From UBA3222 sp002363035 (lineage in GTDB: Bacteria > Verrucomicrobiota > Verrucomicrobiia > Opitutales > UBA9783), in contig CAMPCR010000020.1 in assembly GCA_946646575.1 (NCBI GenBank), forward strand, positions 1 to 15,932: 15,932 nucleotides of DNA, in the 5' to 3' direction. The notes beneath the pieces were generated by a model. The model was given only the letters and a program-made list of their open reading frames with translations. It searched no databases and was not told the origin of the DNA. Position numbers and translations under genes: made by a program. Each line of letters begins with the position of its first letter. The stretch's first letter is position 1. Below are positions 7,443 to 14,295 of the stretch, piece by piece.

Positions 7443-7691
7443 TTATTTATAGTGTCCCCAGCAGCGCGTAAAAGCGATTTGCCCATCCTGCACAACATAG
7501 ACAAGACGATGCTGTTCATTGATACGACGCGAATACACACCCTCCTCGCCCGTCAACTTTTCATACGGTGGCGGTGTTTGAAACGGATTATTTTGAACCA
7601 ACCGCACCAACTGTCTGATTTTCGGCAACAAAAGCGACCCGCTTGCTTTTTTGAGATCTTTGCGGAAGGAACGCTTGAAGGTTATTCTCAT
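7443..7691 (-). CDS. YoeB/Txe-family toxin, mRNA interferase
   Basis: An 82-residue RelE/ParE-superfamily protein of the YoeB (Txe) branch. It is expected to cleave mRNA at the ribosomal A site until bound by its antitoxin. Residues 53-65, YSRRINEQHRLVY, are the family hallmark, with Arg62 matching the catalytic Arg of E. coli YoeB. The C-terminal GHY (79-81) supplies the His-Tyr pair, and Glu44 in PPYEKL matches the catalytic Glu. All key residues are kept, so the toxin should be active. It overlaps the antitoxin stop by four bases (ATGA), implying translational coupling. Family assignment is firm; the actual target codon preference is not visible. Confidence 0.9.
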   Translation of the reverse strand: MRITFKRSFRKDLKKASGSLLLPKIRQLVRLVQNNPFQTPPPYEKLTGEEGVYSRRINEQHRLVYVVQDGQIAFTRCWGHYK

Positions 7692-7948
7692 ATACCCAGT
7701 GCTTCAAACATCTCTTCCGCGGTATCATACATCTTCAACTTGCCTGCCTTTATCTCTTCTTTCGCCTCGCGAGCTTCCCGAAGCACATCTTCGATCGGAT
7801 AAGCTAACTCGTCATCGTCATCACCTCTTTTTTCTTCAACACACCTTTCAATGTAGCGGCTGATCGATATCTGACGGCTCTCCGCCTGTTCTTTGACCCA
7901 CTGATACAGCTTCGGACGAAGGGAAACACTCGCACGCATGGATTGCAT
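7688..7948 (-). CDS. Ribbon-helix-helix antitoxin
   Basis: An 86-residue partner of the YoeB-type toxin. The N-terminus (MRASVSLRPKLYQWVKEQA, then SRQISISRYIERCVEE) fits a ribbon-helix-helix DNA-binding fold: a beta strand, then two helices, with a typical Ser-x-Ser-Arg helix start. The C-terminal half is acidic and helical, ending KMYDTAEEMFEALGI, as expected for the toxin-wrapping segment. RHH antitoxins usually bind their own promoter, and a palindrome overlaps the start codon here. YoeB toxins are classically paired with Phd/YefM-fold antitoxins, so the RHH partner is a less usual combination. An alternative start is the ATG at 7939, three codons in. Confidence 0.85.
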   Translation of the reverse strand: MQSMRASVSLRPKLYQWVKEQAESRQISISRYIERCVEEKRGDDDDELAYPIEDVLREAREAKEEIKAGKLKMYDTAEEMFEALGI

Positions 7949-7985
7949 ATGCTCTATATATGCTTCAAAATTGCATCAACGTCAA
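7945..7985 (-). promoter_or_regulatory. Toxin-antitoxin promoter and possible autoregulatory operator
   Basis: On the minus strand TTGACG (7985-7980) and a weak CATATA (7962-7957) are 17 bases apart, ending eight bases before the antitoxin ATG at 7948. GCATATGC (7945-7952) is a perfect 8-bp palindrome over the start codon. GCATAT (7945-7950) with ATATGC (7958-7963) makes a wider inverted repeat, a plausible site for the RHH antitoxin. Confidence 0.4.
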
Positions 7986-8139
7986 GCATTCGCGACGTTT
8001 AGGCTTACCGACGGGGCTTATTTTGGCAGAAAGAAACGGACTCAAAGTCACCTTTTTTAGAAAATGCCAAAAAACCACACCAAAAAATCGACAGAAGTAC
8101 GTGTGCTTCGTGACGGTGCATTTTTAAAAGTACTGCAAT

Positions 8140-8158
8140 CAGGGGAAACACTCCCCTG
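8140..8158 (-). terminator. Hairpin after enolase
   Basis: CAGGGGA (8140-8146) pairs with TCCCCTG (8152-8158), a GC-rich 7-bp stem with a 5-base loop, two bases beyond the enolase stop codon. On the minus strand the next bases are ATTGCAGTACTTTT, so the T tract is displaced. It is a weak or factor-assisted terminator, or an mRNA 3'-end stabiliser. Confidence 0.45.
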
Positions 8159-8160
8159 CC

Positions 8161-9456
8161 CTACTTTAATCCATACACCGCTTGTTTCCCCAATGCCTCT
8201 TCGATGCGTAAAAGTCGATTATACTTGCAAATTCGATCGGTGCGGCTGAGGGAACCGGTTTTAATTTGCCCGACGTTGGTTGCAACCGCCAAATCCGCCA
8301 AAGTTGTATCCTCGGTTTCGCCGGAGCGATGTGACACAATGCATTTATAGCCGGAACGTTTCGCCACTTCGATGGTTTCCAGCGTTTCCGTCAGAGTGCC
8401 GATTTGGTTGAGTTTAATCAAAATCGCGTTTGCGGCTTGTTTTTCAATACCTTTGCGCAAAAAAGCCTCATTCGTGACAAATAAATCGTCGCCGACAAGC
8501 TGGGTATCTGACCCCATCGCTTTCGTCAGCTTTTGCCAACCGCTCCAATCGTTTTCCGCGCAACCGTCTTCGATGGAAAAAATCGGGTACTTTTTTTGCA
8601 ATTTTTGGTAAAAGGCAATCAATTCGTCGACAGTTTTGACGGAACCGTCCGACTTTTTAAAAACGTAACGCTTTTTTTTCTCGTCATAGAACTCCGACGA
8701 AGCGACATCCAGGGCGATTTTGACGTCTTCATCGGGTCGATACCCTGCTTTTTCAATCGCTTGAACGATGAACTTTAAAGCGTCTTCGTTGCTTCCCAAC
8801 GCGGGTGCGAAACCGCCTTCATCACCGACCGCCGTCGAATAATGCTTCTCTTTTAAAAGTTCCTTCAACGCATGGAAAATTTCCGCGCCCCACCGCAACG
8901 CTTCGCGAAACGTCGGTGCTCCAACGGGCGCGATCATAAATTCCTGTACATCCACGGGGGCATCGGAGTGCGCGCCGCCGTTCATAATGTTCATCATCGG
9001 CACGGGCAATGTGCAGGCATGGACGCCGCCGATATAACGATACAGCGGCAATTCCAAATAACGCGCCGCGGCATCGGCAACCGCCAGCGAAACGCCCAAA
9101 ATCGCATTCGCCCCCAAATTGGATTTATTCGGCGTCCCGTCACAGGCAATCATTTCCCCGTCAATGACGCCCTGTTCCAACGCATCGAAACCGTTGAGTA
9201 ATTTCGCAAGCACCGTATTGACGTTCTCCACCGCCTGCGTCACGCCTTTGCCGTTGTAACGATCGCGCACCGACTTCGGGAGTTTTTTGACGCCGCCGTC
9301 CCGCAATTCCAACGCTTCGTGAACACCCGTGCTGGCTCCTGACGGAACCGCGGCGCGCCCGACGGTTCCGTCATCGAGAACAACTTCGACCTCCACCGTC
9401 GGATTACCGCGCGAATCCAGAATTTCCCTGCCGATAATTTCCGAAATTAAACTCAT
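8161..9456 (-). CDS. eno: Enolase (phosphopyruvate hydratase)
   Basis: Cytosolic glycolytic enzyme converting 2-phosphoglycerate to phosphoenolpyruvate; a common RNA degradosome partner in some bacteria. The ATG at 9456 gives 431 residues, the normal length, beginning SLISEIIGREILDSRGNPT. The frame stays open upstream to an ATG at 9528, but that start would add 24 unrelated residues and overlap the preceding gene. Conserved elements: SGASTGVHEALELRDG loop, GDEGGFAP (catalytic Glu near 211), ALDVASSEF, SIEDG and GDDLFVTN (Mg2+ ligands), ILIKLNQIGTLTE (catalytic Lys near 343) and SHRSGETEDT. Nothing is missing. The gene lies 41 bases after the universal stress protein gene on the same strand with no promoter visible between, so they are probably co-transcribed. 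No Shine-Dalgarno precedes the ATG. Confidence 0.98.
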   Translation of the reverse strand: MSLISEIIGREILDSRGNPTVEVEVVLDDGTVGRAAVPSGASTGVHEALELRDGGVKKLPKSVRDRYNGKGVTQAVENVNTVLAKLLNGFDALEQGVIDGEMIACDGTPNKSNLGANAILGVSLAVADAAARYLELPLYRYIGGVHACTLPVPMMNIMNGGAHSDAPVDVQEFMIAPVGAPTFREALRWGAEIFHALKELLKEKHYSTAVGDEGGFAPALGSNEDALKFIVQAIEKAGYRPDEDVKIALDVASSEFYDEKKKRYVFKKSDGSVKTVDELIAFYQKLQKKYPIFSIEDGCAENDWSGWQKLTKAMGSDTQLVGDDLFVTNEAFLRKGIEKQAANAILIKLNQIGTLTETLETIEVAKRSGYKCIVSHRSGETEDTTLADLAVATNVGQIKTGSLSRTDRICKYNRLLRIEEALGKQAVYGLK

Positions 9457-9497
9457 ATGCGTGAAAAAATGTAGCTTGTTCGCCAGGAAGAAGTATT

Positions 9498-10364
9498 TTA
9501 ACGGAACAGCAGAACCGAATTTTTGCAACGCCGCATCAGTTCCGTGGTGGTGCTTCCGATCAGCAGGTTGCGAATACGCCCGTGCCCGTAGGCACCCATA
9601 ATCAACACATCAATCGCGTTATTGGTAACGTAATTGGCAATGCCGTCGCTGACGTCGTCGTGCAGACAAACCGTATTCACTTGATAACCCGCATCTTTTA
9701 AAGTTTTTTCCGCCGAAGCCAGCATCTCCGTCACCTCTTCCGGCGGATTTTCTTCGTCGCATACGTACAGTAAATCGATCGGAATCTCTTTCATGAACGG
9801 CGAACGAATGAGAAATTGCAACGCATGGCGCGTGCTCGGACCGTCATCATACGCCAAAGCGCATTTCTTAATCGGCGTAAATTTTCGGCAGGCAATAAAA
9901 CAGGGCTTTGAACTGGCACGTACCACACGCTCCAAATTGGCACCGAGGTGTTCCGTCGCAAACGCCGCATTTTCGCCGCGCTTTCCCATTAAAATTAAAT
10001 CCACGCCGACTTCGCTGTGCTCATATGCCTGGCAACTGTCTACCAACGAACCGCGTTCGTGCTTAAAGGTAATCTTATCCGACAACCCGGCTTTTTCGAA
10101 AAACTTCTCGACCGTTGCTTTCACCACGCGCGTTTTTTCGGTCTCAATTTGTTTCAGCTGATCGCACAATCGCTGGTACGGTTGCGCTCCCAACGCTCCC
10201 GAAAAATCGCCCATCATGGCGAAATCAAACTGATGCGCATCCGTCACGTAAAGAATATCCGCCGTGGCATTCATCGCTTTGATGATCCACTCGGCATATT
10301 GCAAACAACTCTCCATGTACGGCATCGACCCGTCCACGCAAACTAGCAACTTAGTAGCTTCCAT
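9498..10364 (-). CDS. Tandem-domain universal stress protein
   Basis: A 288-residue cytosolic protein of two UspA domains (about 4-150 and 160-288), a form usually linked to stress survival through ATP binding or dimer signalling. The second domain keeps the complete nucleotide-binding pattern G-x2-G-x9-G-S/T (GAYGHGRIRNLLIGST, near 257-272). The first domain has a looser version (GKRGENAAFATEHLGAN) with one extra residue of spacing, so it may not bind ATP normally. The ATG at 10364 is preceded by a predicted promoter only six bases away and no Shine-Dalgarno. Enolase follows closely on the same strand, which would place glycolysis under the same promoter. The physiological signal cannot be inferred. 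Confidence 0.92.
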   Translation of the reverse strand: MEATKLLVCVDGSMPYMESCLQYAEWIIKAMNATADILYVTDAHQFDFAMMGDFSGALGAQPYQRLCDQLKQIETEKTRVVKATVEKFFEKAGLSDKITFKHERGSLVDSCQAYEHSEVGVDLILMGKRGENAAFATEHLGANLERVVRASSKPCFIACRKFTPIKKCALAYDDGPSTRHALQFLIRSPFMKEIPIDLLYVCDEENPPEEVTEMLASAEKTLKDAGYQVNTVCLHDDVSDGIANYVTNNAIDVLIMGAYGHGRIRNLLIGSTTTELMRRCKNSVLLFR

Positions 10365-10370
10365 AGTTTT

Positions 10371-10399
10371 ATGATAAGAGATTTTTGAGAGATATGCAA
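10371..10399 (-). promoter_or_regulatory. Predicted promoter of usp-eno, leaderless spacing
   Basis: On the minus strand TTGCAT (10399-10394), a 17-base spacer and TATCAT (10376-10371, five of six matches to TATAAT) end six bases before the usp ATG. The expected transcription start therefore falls on or next to the start codon. The -35 box is weak. Confidence 0.5.
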
Positions 10400-10436
10400 A
10401 CGGAAGGTTTTTAAAGGCGTCTTTTATAATGAACGA

Positions 10437-10471
10437 TTGAAAATTCCCGTGTTAAAGAATATCGATACACG
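10437..10471 (+). promoter_or_regulatory. Weak promoter and inverted repeat upstream of the MBOAT gene
   Basis: TTGAAA (10437-10442) is followed after 17 bases by TATCGA (10460-10465). CGTGT (10448-10452) and ACACG (10467-10471) form an inverted repeat straddling the -10 region, which could be an operator. A TATATT box also lies nearer the gene (about 10536-10541) without a good -35. The assignment is tentative. Confidence 0.3.
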
Positions 10472-10772
10472 AAAATTGTAAAAATGCTTTATCCTGGCAC
10501 AAAACCGCAAACAAGATTTTTCTTTCAATTTCCCCTTATATTCGTTGCAATCCAAGAAGTATGTTATTCTGCGATCCGATTTACTTTCTCGTTTTATTGC
10601 CACTGACGGCTTTGATTTACTGGCGGGTAATCGCGAAAGGTAAATTCCATTTGGCGATACCCGTTTTATTGGTCGGGTCGACCATTTTTTACTGTACGTG
10701 GAATTGGCGATTTTACTTTCTGCTTCTGCTTTCCGCGCTTGTCAATTACCGCATCGGGCGTATAATGTTAAC

Positions 10773-10833
10773 AGGAGCCAGGAGCCAGGAGCCAGGAGCC
10801 AGGAGCCAGGAGCCAGGAGCCAGGAGCCAGGAG
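10773..10833 (+). repeat. Heptanucleotide tandem repeat (AGGAGCC)8 inside the MBOAT gene
   Basis: Eight exact AGGAGCC units start at 10773, 10780, 10787, 10794, 10801, 10808, 10815 and 10822. A partial ninth AGGAG follows (10829-10833). Seven is not a multiple of three, so each gain or loss of a unit changes the reading frame downstream. When in frame, every three units encode GARSQEP, which would sit in a cytoplasmic loop between membrane helices, where length variation is tolerable. Each unit contains AGGAG, a Shine-Dalgarno core. Confidence 0.97.
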
Positions 10834-10836
10834 TGA
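10822..10836 (+). promoter_or_regulatory. Embedded Shine-Dalgarno and GTGA stop/start overlap
   Basis: The N-terminal MBOAT frame stops at TGA 10834-10836. GTG at 10833-10835 overlaps it (GTGA) and is in the frame of the C-terminal part. AGGAG at 10822-10826, from the last complete repeat, lies six bases before that GTG, ideal for ribosome re-initiation. The second half could thus be made as a separate polypeptide when the repeat is out of frame. Confidence 0.55.
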
Positions 10837-12007
10837 AAGGGAAAGGCTCGAAGGCTTGGCTGTGGGTCGGGCTGTTATTCAACCTCGGTTTGCTCGGGTA
10901 TTTTAAGTACGCCGGTTTCTTCCTCGATAATTACAACGCGCTTTTCGGAACGCATTGGAATGTCGGGCACATCATTCTTCCGCTCGGCATCAGCTTTTAC
11001 ACGTTCCAACAGATCGCTTATTTGGTTGATGCTTACCGACTGGAAGTCCAGCCCTGTTCATTTTCAAAATATCTGCTGTTTGTAATCTTCTTCCCGCAAC
11101 TGGTGGCAGGTCCCATCGTACATTACAAGGCAATGATCCCGCAGCTCGGTGCACAAAGAACCGTTGCCTGGGATTCCATGTACCGTGGACTGTGGGTATT
11201 TGCGTTCGGGCTGTTCAAAAAGGTTGTCCTCGCCGACACACTGGCACCGTACGTCGATAAATGTTGGAGCAGCGTGGAACAGTTGCAATTTCTCGGCGCG
11301 TGGATGACCGTTTTGGGATACACGTTGCAACTGTACTTCGATTTCAGCGGTTATGCCGACATGGCAATCGGAAGCGGCTTGATTTTCGGTATCCGCCTGC
11401 CGGAAAACTTCAACTCCCCCTATCAGGCTTCGAATATTCAGGAGTTTTGGCGTCGTTGGCACATGACACTTTCGGCTTGGTTGAAAAATTACGTCTACAT
11501 ACCTCTCGGCGGCAGTCATTGCCCGTTGCCGCGTACCTGCGTTAACCTTTTTTTGACCTTTCTTATCGGTGGCATCTGGCACGGTGCCAATTGGACATTC
11601 GTTATCTGGGGGGCGCTTCACGGTTTTGCCATTGTCCTTCATCGCCTGTGGCACAAAACCAATCACCGCTTGAATGCTTTCGCCGCTTGGCTCCTGACAT
11701 TCGCATTTGTCAATTTCGCCTGGATCTTTTTCAGAGCACCGAATTTAAAGGAGGCTTGGATGATGGTGAGGAAGGCGGTTGGCGTCGGTACAAATGTCTC
11801 AAACTTTGTCCCGGTTATAAAAAACCCTGTTCAGTTCGGCACATATATCGTTTTATTCTCGATAATCGCTTTGTTATGCCGCAACACTTCACGTTCAAGC
11901 CGTCGGTTTTACGAACATCCGCATTTGCTTAAATCCTTTTTCTTCATACTGTTCATCGTAGGAATTTCTTACTGGGGATTTTATCACAAATCGTCGGAGT
12001 TTTTATA

Positions 12008-13126
12008 TTGGAATTTCTGAAAATGGAGCTGTACCGAAAAAATATCCTTTTTATCCTTGTTTGCACGCTGTGTGCTTTTATTTCGGTGCCTGCGTTCGTT
12101 TGGATCGTCGATCCGTTCCATATTTATCATCGGGATACGTGGTTAAATAAGGATAAATACCATAGTTCTGCAGAATCGTTCAATAATTTCATACAGCTAA
12201 AATATTTAAATACATGCGATATGTTCGATGCAGTTCTTATCGGCAATTCTCGAACGTCTGCTTTTGACAGCATCGATTTAAAGAAGGCTCTACCGAAGTG
12301 CAAAGGATGTATTAAACTAAAAATTGGCGGATGGATAACATCGGAACATACACGATTCCTTCAAAAAGCCATAAAGTCCAAAAAAATCAAAAATGTCGTT
12401 TTTATGGATCCTTCTAATATTACTCCCCAGAGCCAAAACCGCATTGTACTACCATCGCTAAGAGATAGTCTTTTTAAAAGAGGTTCCATGTTTGTTGCAT
12501 GTCTTCACGTTATTGATCTTTTCAACTGCTTTCCGCACGATAAGCTTGGTTTAGTACAGCTCAATAAAGTGCATAGTTATTTACCTGAAAATACAAAAGA
12601 ATTCGGTAAAATATCTCTAAAATTACACCTCAAAAAACGTGTCTTTACCATCGACGATACGGTTCTAATTAACGTACCTGACAATCAGTTGTTATCTCTT
12701 ATTCGAAAGTATCCGAACATTACGTTTCATCTGTTGTTTCCTCCATATAGAAATATTTTCTCCGACACTCCGATACTCGACTGGAAGCCTATGTCCTTTT
12801 TTGTTAAAAATACTAAAGAACTCTCAAACGTTAAAATTTACGATTTTCACGACATACCTCACTTTTATATCTCAAGGAATTGGGCGGACGTTTCCCATTT
12901 TTCTCCCGTTTTTAATAAATTTATAGCGTACTGTATCGAACATAGTCTGCACACCATCACCGCGAAAAATTACGATGCTTACAAACAACACGTTCTTGAT
13001 GTGCTAAAATCCTTCAACCCTTCTGATTATCCTGAACGCCCCACCACGTTCGAAGAGCTGGTCGCCTACGAAGAAAGTCTGCATCCGGAACTGAAAAAAC
13101 AAAAAGTGGCTGTTGAAAAACCGTAG
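12008..13126 (+). CDS. Membrane-anchored SGNH-hydrolase-like partner of the MBOAT acyltransferase
   Basis: A 372-residue protein with one N-terminal membrane helix (about 8-31), then a domain expected outside the cytoplasm. Residues 75-83, DAVLIGNSRT, resemble SGNH block I with Ser81 as possible nucleophile. DVSH at 294-297 matches the block V Asp-x-x-His. This is the arrangement of AlgJ/AlgX/DltD-like proteins, which accept the acyl group exported by an MBOAT protein and place it on a polymer; the specific polymer is unknown. Asn80 stands where classic family members have Asp (GDS). TTG at 12008 has GGAG seven bases upstream and overlaps the MBOAT stop; ATG at 12023 is the alternative. The overlap implies coupled translation, so repeat-driven changes upstream could affect this gene too. 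It is more AT-rich than its neighbours. Confidence 0.7.
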   Translation: MEFLKMELYRKNILFILVCTLCAFISVPAFVWIVDPFHIYHRDTWLNKDKYHSSAESFNNFIQLKYLNTCDMFDAVLIGNSRTSAFDSIDLKKALPKCKGCIKLKIGGWITSEHTRFLQKAIKSKKIKNVVFMDPSNITPQSQNRIVLPSLRDSLFKRGSMFVACLHVIDLFNCFPHDKLGLVQLNKVHSYLPENTKEFGKISLKLHLKKRVFTIDDTVLINVPDNQLLSLIRKYPNITFHLLFPPYRNIFSDTPILDWKPMSFFVKNTKELSNVKIYDFHDIPHFYISRNWADVSHFSPVFNKFIAYCIEHSLHTITAKNYDAYKQHVLDVLKSFNPSDYPERPTTFEELVAYEESLHPELKKQKVAVEKP

Positions 13127-13137
13127 AATTTTATCGT

Positions 13138-13167
13138 TGCATTCAAAATGCATTCTTTTGATTTTTC
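13138..13167 (+). terminator. Weak terminator after the MBOAT/SGNH operon
   Basis: TGCATT (13138-13143) and AATGCA (13147-13152) form a 6-bp stem with a 3-base loop, followed by TTCTTTTGATTTTTCC. It is 11 bases past the stop of the SGNH-like gene. The stem is short and the T tract interrupted. Confidence 0.4.
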
Positions 13168-13194
13168 CAAAATTTCCCCCCAAAAAAAACAATC

Positions 13195-13223
13195 TTGACG
13201 CCGTGCACAAATCCCACAAAAGT
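13195..13223 (+). promoter_or_regulatory. Possible promoter for tRNA-Gly
   Basis: TTGACG (13195-13200) is a good -35 box. At 17 bases the -10 position (13218-13223) reads AAAAGT, a poor match. The distance to the tRNA at 13234 is right for a start just before the mature 5' end. It may also drive the ABC transporter genes downstream. Confidence 0.3.
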
Positions 13224-13233
13224 GGAACTGTTT

Positions 13234-13308
13234 GCGAGCGTAGCTCAGAGGTAGAGCGCTACCTTGCCAAGGTAGATGTCGAGGGTTCGAACCCCTTCGC
13301 TCGCTCCA
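13234..13308 (+). tRNA. tRNA-Gly (anticodon GCC)
   Basis: Acceptor GCGAGCG (13234-13240) pairs with CGCTCGC (13298-13304). The discriminator is U (13305) and CCA is encoded (13306-13308). The anticodon stem CTACC/GGTAG encloses TTGCCAA, anticodon GCC. The D arm (AGCTCAGAGGTAGAGC) and T arm (GAGGG-TTCGAAC-CCCTT) are canonical. The ABC transporter gene starts about 50 bases downstream on the same strand. Confidence 0.97.
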
Positions 13309-13360
13309 GGTTTGTTAAGTAGAACACGAGTTGAACAATGAAACCAAGGGGCGGCGGTCT

Positions 13361-14167
13361 ATGGGAGCAAATGCATCGCGGGAGGCGGTAGCGGGCGTTG
13401 TCAGCACGCATCAGCCGCTCATTCAGGTTCAAAACCTCACCAAGTATTATCACGGGGAGCTTATTTTAAAAGATATCAGTGTTGATATCGAAGAAGGCGA
13501 TTTGGTATCGATTATTGGTCCGTCGGGATGCGGAAAATCGACGTTTTTGCGCTGCTTAAACGGCATGGAGGTGTTGGACTGCGGCTCCGTCAATATCAGC
13601 GGCATTTCGCTTCAACGCAAAACGCTCGGTGCGCCGATGCAGGATTTTAACACAAAGGCACATGCGTTGCGTCAGCAGGTCGGGATGGTATTTCAAACCT
13701 TCAATTTATTCCCGCACAAAACACTTCTGCAAAACGTCATGATGGCGCCGATGATTGTTCAAAAAAAATCGCGCGATGAAGCGGAAGCGGTTGCCGTCAA
13801 GTTTTTGGACAAAGTCGGTCTAAAGGCGTTTTCGCATCGTTATCCGATACAGCTGTCGGGCGGGCAACAGCAACGCGGTGCCATTGCGCGCGCGTTGGCG
13901 TTAGCGCCGAAAGTGATGCTGTACGACGAACCCACCTCCGCCATCGACCCAACACGCGTGGACGAAGTACTGGAAGTCATGCGCGATTTGGACAAGGAAG
14001 GCATGACGCAGATTGTCGTCACGCACGAAATGCGTTTTGCGAAGGATGCCTCGGATTATATTATCTACATGGAACAGGGGGAGTTTGTGGAAATTTCGGA
14101 TGAAGACGAGATTTTTATTGCTCCGAAAGACGAGCGGACGCGAAAGTTTTTAAAAAAGTTTATGTAA
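13361..14167 (+). CDS. Polar amino-acid ABC transporter ATP-binding protein (GlnQ type)
   Basis: The ATPase subunit of an amino-acid uptake system, acting on the cytoplasmic side of the fused subunit encoded next. With ATG at 13361 it has 268 residues. A TTG at 13331 would add ten more, but AAGGGG nine bases before the ATG favours 13361. Seen: Walker A GPSGCGKST (53-61), Q-loop VFQTFNLFPHKT, signature LSGGQQQR (165-172), Walker B VMLYDEPTSAIDP with catalytic Glu190, and H-loop VVTHEM (His222). It is slightly longer than the usual 240-250 residues because of an N-terminal extension (about 20 residues) and an insert before the Q-loop (QRKTLGAPMQDFNTKAHAL). It shares the strand with the next gene, 128 bases ahead. 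Substrate is inferred from family only. Confidence 0.9.
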   Translation: MGANASREAVAGVVSTHQPLIQVQNLTKYYHGELILKDISVDIEEGDLVSIIGPSGCGKSTFLRCLNGMEVLDCGSVNISGISLQRKTLGAPMQDFNTKAHALRQQVGMVFQTFNLFPHKTLLQNVMMAPMIVQKKSRDEAEAVAVKFLDKVGLKAFSHRYPIQLSGGQQQRGAIARALALAPKVMLYDEPTSAIDPTRVDEVLEVMRDLDKEGMTQIVVTHEMRFAKDASDYIIYMEQGEFVEISDEDEIFIAPKDERTRKFLKKFM

Positions 14168-14295
14168 AATGGAAACAAAGCAGATGTTCCCGATGCCTTT
14201 TTTCGTTCTTTCGTTTCTTACGAACCGAAAAATGCTTTCGCGGTGTTTCGAAAAAAACGCCTGCGAGGAACCTTGTTTCGCAATAAACGCATAAA

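Larger units (their letters stand above)
10561..12020 (+). pseudogene. MBOAT O-acyltransferase (AlgI/DltB type), split by a 7-bp repeat; probably phase-variable, OFF here
   Basis: Multi-pass inner-membrane enzyme expected to move an acyl group, usually acetyl, across the membrane for O-acylation of a surface polymer. The N-terminal piece (10561-10836, 91 codons) begins MLFCDPIYFLVLLPLTALIYW and holds the first membrane helices through ALVNYRIGRI, exactly the family start. The rest (from about 10833 to stop 12018-12020) continues in another frame with WVGLLFNLGLLGYFKYAGFF, ILPLGISFYTFQQIAYLVD, EFWRRWHMTLSAWLKNYVYIPLGG and GIWHGANWTFVIWGALHG, which carries the essential MBOAT His (codon 11580-11582). 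Both halves are otherwise intact, so the break lies solely in the AGGAGCC tract (10773-10833). Six or nine units would restore one frame; this copy has eight. The SGNH-like partner overlaps its end by 13 bases. Confidence 0.9.

Noticed and set aside
6606..7948. Genomic island integrated at tRNA-Cys carrying the toxin-antitoxin pair
   Set aside because: No integrase and no direct repeat of the tRNA 3' end was seen, and the pair lies on the 5' side of the tRNA.
9457..9528. 24-codon N-terminal extension of enolase from an upstream ATG at 9528
   Set aside because: It overlaps the usp coding end and enolases begin at the SLISEI-type start; the ATG at 9456 gives the normal length.
10698..10832. 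ATG at 10698 as start of the second MBOAT frame
   Set aside because: It lies inside the N-terminal coding piece in the wrong frame and would encode a non-membrane sequence where the family has helices.
10773..10833. Possible CRISPR-like or IS-end repeat
   Set aside because: Units are only 7 bases and contiguous with no spacers; it is a simple tandem repeat.
11064..11666. 200-codon minus-strand frame inside the MBOAT gene
   Set aside because: The plus strand carries unmistakable MBOAT motifs throughout; the antisense frame has no domain and no start signals.
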